A stretch of DNA of 64,000 bases from Larkinella sp. C7 (GTDB lineage: Bacteria; Bacteroidota; Bacteroidia; Cytophagales; Spirosomataceae), in contig NZ_VBSL01000019.1 of assembly GCF_006149005.1 (NCBI RefSeq), forward strand, positions 38,560-102,559, given 5' to 3'. The number at the start of each line of letters is the position of its first letter. Position 1 is the first letter of the stretch. A program made the translations under genes and the position numbers. The notes under the pieces were generated by a model. It had not been told where the DNA came from, searched no databases, and was given only the letters and a program-made list of their open reading frames with translations. Below are positions 61,415 through 64,000 of this stretch, one piece after another.

Positions 61415-61942
61415 ATGTTTCCATTCTGGTCAACGATTTTATTCGCCTTGCTGATGGTAGCGGGTTTCCTGCTGCTCTTCAAAAGCATTGGCAAATTGAT
61501 TCGCGTTTATACAGCCGGAACGAAAATTGAAGACTCGGCGCTGGTGCCAGATTTTGAGTTTCCGTTAAAACAGCCCGGCGCGTACGAAATCGCGGTCAAA
61601 CGCCCTTCGTTAACCGGTATAATTCCGACGGATATTCCGTTTGAAATGTCCGATTTAATGACGGGAAAAACCGTGGCTGTGCATGCATTTGTCAACCTGC
61701 TCGGGCAGCGGAAAGATGGGTCCGGCAGCCGGATTATTCCCATTGCTGAATTTACTATTGAGCAGGAAGGTCGTTTTAAGTTGATAAATCCGCAAACTGG
61801 TCGGTTTAAAGAGAGAGATTCCCTGATTGTGATGCCCAAAACCGGTAGTCAGGGGTTTCTGATGATTTTTGCGGTTTTATTTTCGGCCATCCTCTTCATT
61901 GGCGGGCTGGTGCTGTTTATTCTGTCGCTGGTGAAGCCTTAA
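61415..61942 (+). CDS. Hypothetical two-helix membrane protein
   Basis: A 175-residue membrane protein with an N-terminal helix (WSTILFALLMVAGFLLLF), a beta-rich middle of about 110 residues (LVPDFEFPLKQPGAYEIAVK, VHAFVNLLGQRKDGSG) and a C-terminal helix (FLMIFAVLFSAILFIGGLVL). It follows the phosphodiesterase by 15 bases, probably in one unit. No family recognised. Confidence 0.75.
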   Translation: MFPFWSTILFALLMVAGFLLLFKSIGKLIRVYTAGTKIEDSALVPDFEFPLKQPGAYEIAVKRPSLTGIIPTDIPFEMSDLMTGKTVAVHAFVNLLGQRKDGSGSRIIPIAEFTIEQEGRFKLINPQTGRFKERDSLIVMPKTGSQGFLMIFAVLFSAILFIGGLVLFILSLVKP

Positions 61943-62638
61943 AAACCATATGCCTGCCTAATAGAATTGTAGTGATCGGTTGGGTAATTTTATGAAATTA
62001 TTCAAGAAGGGTTTGATTATCAGTTTGTATTGTTTCACTAATTCCACGGCAATTCTGACCATCCGGCCTTTATAACCTAACCGGAAAGGGAATAAAAATT
62101 CCTGATTAATTTTAATCAAAAACCGTATTTATTTGTAAGAATACCACGTATTTTTGCTCTTCACTCGTAGTTTCATTCCACACACTTCCAGTCAGAATTC
62201 CTGTAACACTTCCATCTCTAACAGACAATGAAAGAAGCGCGCAGGTTGGTTCAGGCGAAAGCCGAAGGCCTTCCTGTAGTGGTACATGGTGTAGTTTTTA
62301 GTCACGCTAAACGAGATATAATCCTCAGAATCAGAACGGGAGAAGTGAGCCGGAGAGAACAGGCATCCATCAAATCCGCGTGTCCATCTACATCCTGCCG
62401 ATAACAGCGATTATGTCCTGTTTTCCTTAGTAGAAATACCCAAAAGTAGGTATTGTTAGCCTGTATGGTATGGCTAATTTTACCTTGTTTACCAAAACGC
62501 GAATTAGGTAATATAGAGGTATGGCCTGGCCAGAAGCGGCCTTCGGTCGCGGGCGGTTTTTATTTTCAAATTTTTTTCAAAAAAGGTGATAACCTGAGTC
62601 CGGTCACGGACATGGATGGGTACAAAATCAAATTCTAT
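61943..62638. other. Intergenic region with possible transposase relic
   Basis: The first 285 bases are AT-rich and non-coding. At 62228 an odd short frame with an HTH-like stretch appears (described separately). From 62405 to 62638 the sequence contains no clear gene other than the possible upstream start of the caspase frame; an in-frame extension to 62453 has no similarity. Confidence 0.55.
62228..62404 (+). pseudogene. Possible transposase N-terminal relic
   Basis: A 58-residue frame begins with MKEARRLVQAKAEGL and contains DIILRIRTGEVSRREQASIK, which looks like the helix-turn-helix start of small Bacteroidota transposases ("RI.TGE.TRR.A"). The sequence then breaks up; other frames continue with YGVSIYIL-like fragments (for example RVSIYILP in another frame), suggesting frameshifts. 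Likely a decayed mobile element fragment; a real small protein cannot be excluded. Confidence 0.35.
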
Positions 62639-63883
62639 ATGCGATCGATCGTCTTGTTTTGCATTTGTCTTGTCAGCCTGACAACGCTTCAGGCTCAAAC
62701 TCAACCCACTTTCCATGTCATCATGATTGGGGCTACCGAAGATAAAACCCTGGCCCGGGCCTGCCAACTGGATCTTCTTCGCTTCCATGAGCAGTTTAGT
62801 AAAATTGCCGAAAGCATTGGCTACGCCTATAAACCGGACTTGCTGGTGAAAGAGAATTTCAGCAACGCTGCCATCCGGAAATCGATCCTAGGATTGACCT
62901 GTGGCGCGGAGGATATTGTCGTTTTTTATTACACCGGGCACGGTTTCAACCTGACGAAATATGCCGGAAATTTTCCGATCATGGCGATCGATACGACCGG
63001 CGACGGCAACTTTCCCCTCATGCTCATGCATGAGGAATTGATGAAAAAGAAGCCCCGGTTTTGCCTCACCATCGGCGATTGCTGCAACAAAGTGATTGAT
63101 GAGAACGTCCCCCAGGACCGCTCAATGGTGAAAGGTACGGCCTGTAATCCGGCTATTTTTCGCCAGTTATTCCTGCAGCAGCGGGGGGGCGTCATTGTCG
63201 CCAGCAGCAAACGGGGGCAGGTTTCGGGAGCCGCTCCGGGAGGGAGTTTTTATACCTGGTCGCTCCTGCAATCGATCGATTATGCCTGCCACTACAACGA
63301 ACGGGTGACCTGGGAGCAATTGCTCGACGATACCCAAACCCGGATGTGGAGCATTCAGGCAGCCCGCCAGGCCAAACAGGAGTCGATCTTCACGGTTGGA
63401 TTGGCCAGTGACTCCACCGCGACGGGGCCAGACAGCCAGGTGGCAGTGGCTCCGGCCAATCCGACAGCCACACCATCGTCAGCTTCGGTCGATTCCAACG
63501 CAGTTGCTCCCGCCCAGCCAGCGATGGTTGCCACGAACGGCGGCCCTGCAGCTCCACAGCCCGCGGCTCCGGTATCGGCTCAACGACCGGATTTCAGCGA
63601 CGTAAACGGTTTTCTGAACACGCTGGCGGATGAGTCGCTCACGTATGCCGTCCGCACCTCGAAGCAGACCCAGGCCGGGCAGTATTTTGTTCACAATGCC
63701 CGGGTAAAAGTATACGTCAACGCGACCCAGGTGGCACTAATACCGCTGGATCAGTTGATGAGCCGCTATTCGACGCTGGCAAAAAGCATCCGGCAGGTCA
63801 ACATCGTGGAGCGGCTTTCCAAACTGGATCCATCGGGCCGGTTTTACACCGAAGTCGCCGTTCAGGAGATCTGGAATCAGTAA
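62639..63883 (+). CDS. Secreted caspase-like (C14 family) protease
   Basis: A 414-residue secreted protein starting at the ATG at 62639 (signal peptide to LQAQ; an in-frame ATG at 62612 is an alternative). The caspase-fold domain covers about 25-260: catalytic His101 in YYTGHGF, catalytic Cys in TIGDCCN (148-149) and other fold segments (HVIMIGATEDKT, GGVIVASSKRGQVSG). A Pro/Ala-rich linker (about 270-315) precedes a 100-residue C-terminal domain (GFLNTLADESLTYAVRTSKQ) without recognised family. It could cleave secreted or surface proteins; bacterial homologues often have unknown targets. Its own 5' region is AT-rich. Confidence 0.85.
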   Translation: MRSIVLFCICLVSLTTLQAQTQPTFHVIMIGATEDKTLARACQLDLLRFHEQFSKIAESIGYAYKPDLLVKENFSNAAIRKSILGLTCGAEDIVVFYYTGHGFNLTKYAGNFPIMAIDTTGDGNFPLMLMHEELMKKKPRFCLTIGDCCNKVIDENVPQDRSMVKGTACNPAIFRQLFLQQRGGVIVASSKRGQVSGAAPGGSFYTWSLLQSIDYACHYNERVTWEQLLDDTQTRMWSIQAARQAKQESIFTVGLASDSTATGPDSQVAVAPANPTATPSSASVDSNAVAPAQPAMVATNGGPAAPQPAAPVSAQRPDFSDVNGFLNTLADESLTYAVRTSKQTQAGQYFVHNARVKVYVNATQVALIPLDQLMSRYSTLAKSIRQVNIVERLSKLDPSGRFYTEVAVQEIWNQ

Positions 63884-63934
63884 ATGAATGGTACGGTGCT
63901 GATTGATAAAACTTGACAGAATAACCCCATCCCT

Positions 63935-64000
63935 ATGAAATTCTTTTCTCTGCCTGTCTTGCTGAGTCTGATGCTGACCGGAGTCCAATCGGTATCGGGG
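63935..64000 (+). CDS. Secreted protein, N-terminal fragment (partial)
   Basis: The last 22 codons in the window (MKFFSLPVLLSLMLTGVQS onward) form a signal peptide from the ATG at 63935, 51 bases after the caspase stop and open to the window's edge. The rest is beyond the window; probably co-transcribed with the caspase gene. Confidence 0.55.
   Translation, partial: MKFFSLPVLLSLMLTGVQSVSG

Overview
This is a chromosomal segment of a Bacteroidota bacterium, most likely Cytophagales and close to the Spirosomaceae. The evidence is a C-terminal type IX secretion (T9SS) sorting domain, a TonB-dependent receptor paired with a DUF4249 lipoprotein, DUF3109 and HemW genes, a Bacteroidota-type -33/-7 promoter (TTTG-N20-TACTTTTG), and many secreted proteins with signal peptides ending in AQ. 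The species call is inference. I saw no rRNA or tRNA genes, no CRISPR array, no intact insertion sequence and no prophage.

Layout. 1-6656 (minus strand) is a signalling cluster: an FHA-like protein, a 27-residue membrane peptide, a PP2C phosphatase, two tandem membrane Ser/Thr kinases and the start of a membrane protein that may be FtsW/RodA-like. 6889-13684 holds secreted sugar and peptide enzymes: aldose epimerase, GH5-like hydrolase, alpha/beta hydrolase and an S9 peptidase. 13818-25712 is mostly housekeeping: YciI, HAD phosphatase, PhzF, DoxX, GNAT, HemW, MtgA, a response regulator, and a minus-strand run of O-methyltransferase, LysM lytic transglycosylase, DUF3109 and alkyltransferase-like protein, then an M16 peptidase and a frameshifted outer-membrane protein. 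26051-29475 is a PadR-regulated FtsX-type permease unit. 29716-41961 carries a GT9 glycosyltransferase, MscS, TPR protein, epimerase, MetRS, Pth, PyrR, DUF1304, truncated globin and a GH13 enzyme.

The second half is more accessory. 42545-47344 encodes a 1599-residue T9SS cargo protein with a GH42-like barrel and about eight Ig-like repeats, behind a textbook sigma-54 promoter. 48133-51507 looks like part of an exopolysaccharide locus: a heparinase-like lyase, a LytTR regulator with its own sigma-54-like promoter, and an initiating sugar transferase. 52265-55852 is a TonB receptor/DUF4249 pair separated by five tandem covarying RNA hairpins. 56420-60391 couples a two-TM protein, an ABC exporter and a soluble Ser/Thr kinase. 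It is followed by a secreted class II cyclic-nucleotide phosphodiesterase, a membrane protein, a possible transposase relic and a secreted caspase-like protease.

The best candidates for undescribed biology are the hairpin array at 54675-54873, the FHA-PP2C-kinase-kinase-membrane protein cluster, the sigma-54-controlled extracellular protein and regulator, and the membrane protein-exporter-kinase unit near the caspase. All function statements rest on reading the sequence and family knowledge; no database search was run.
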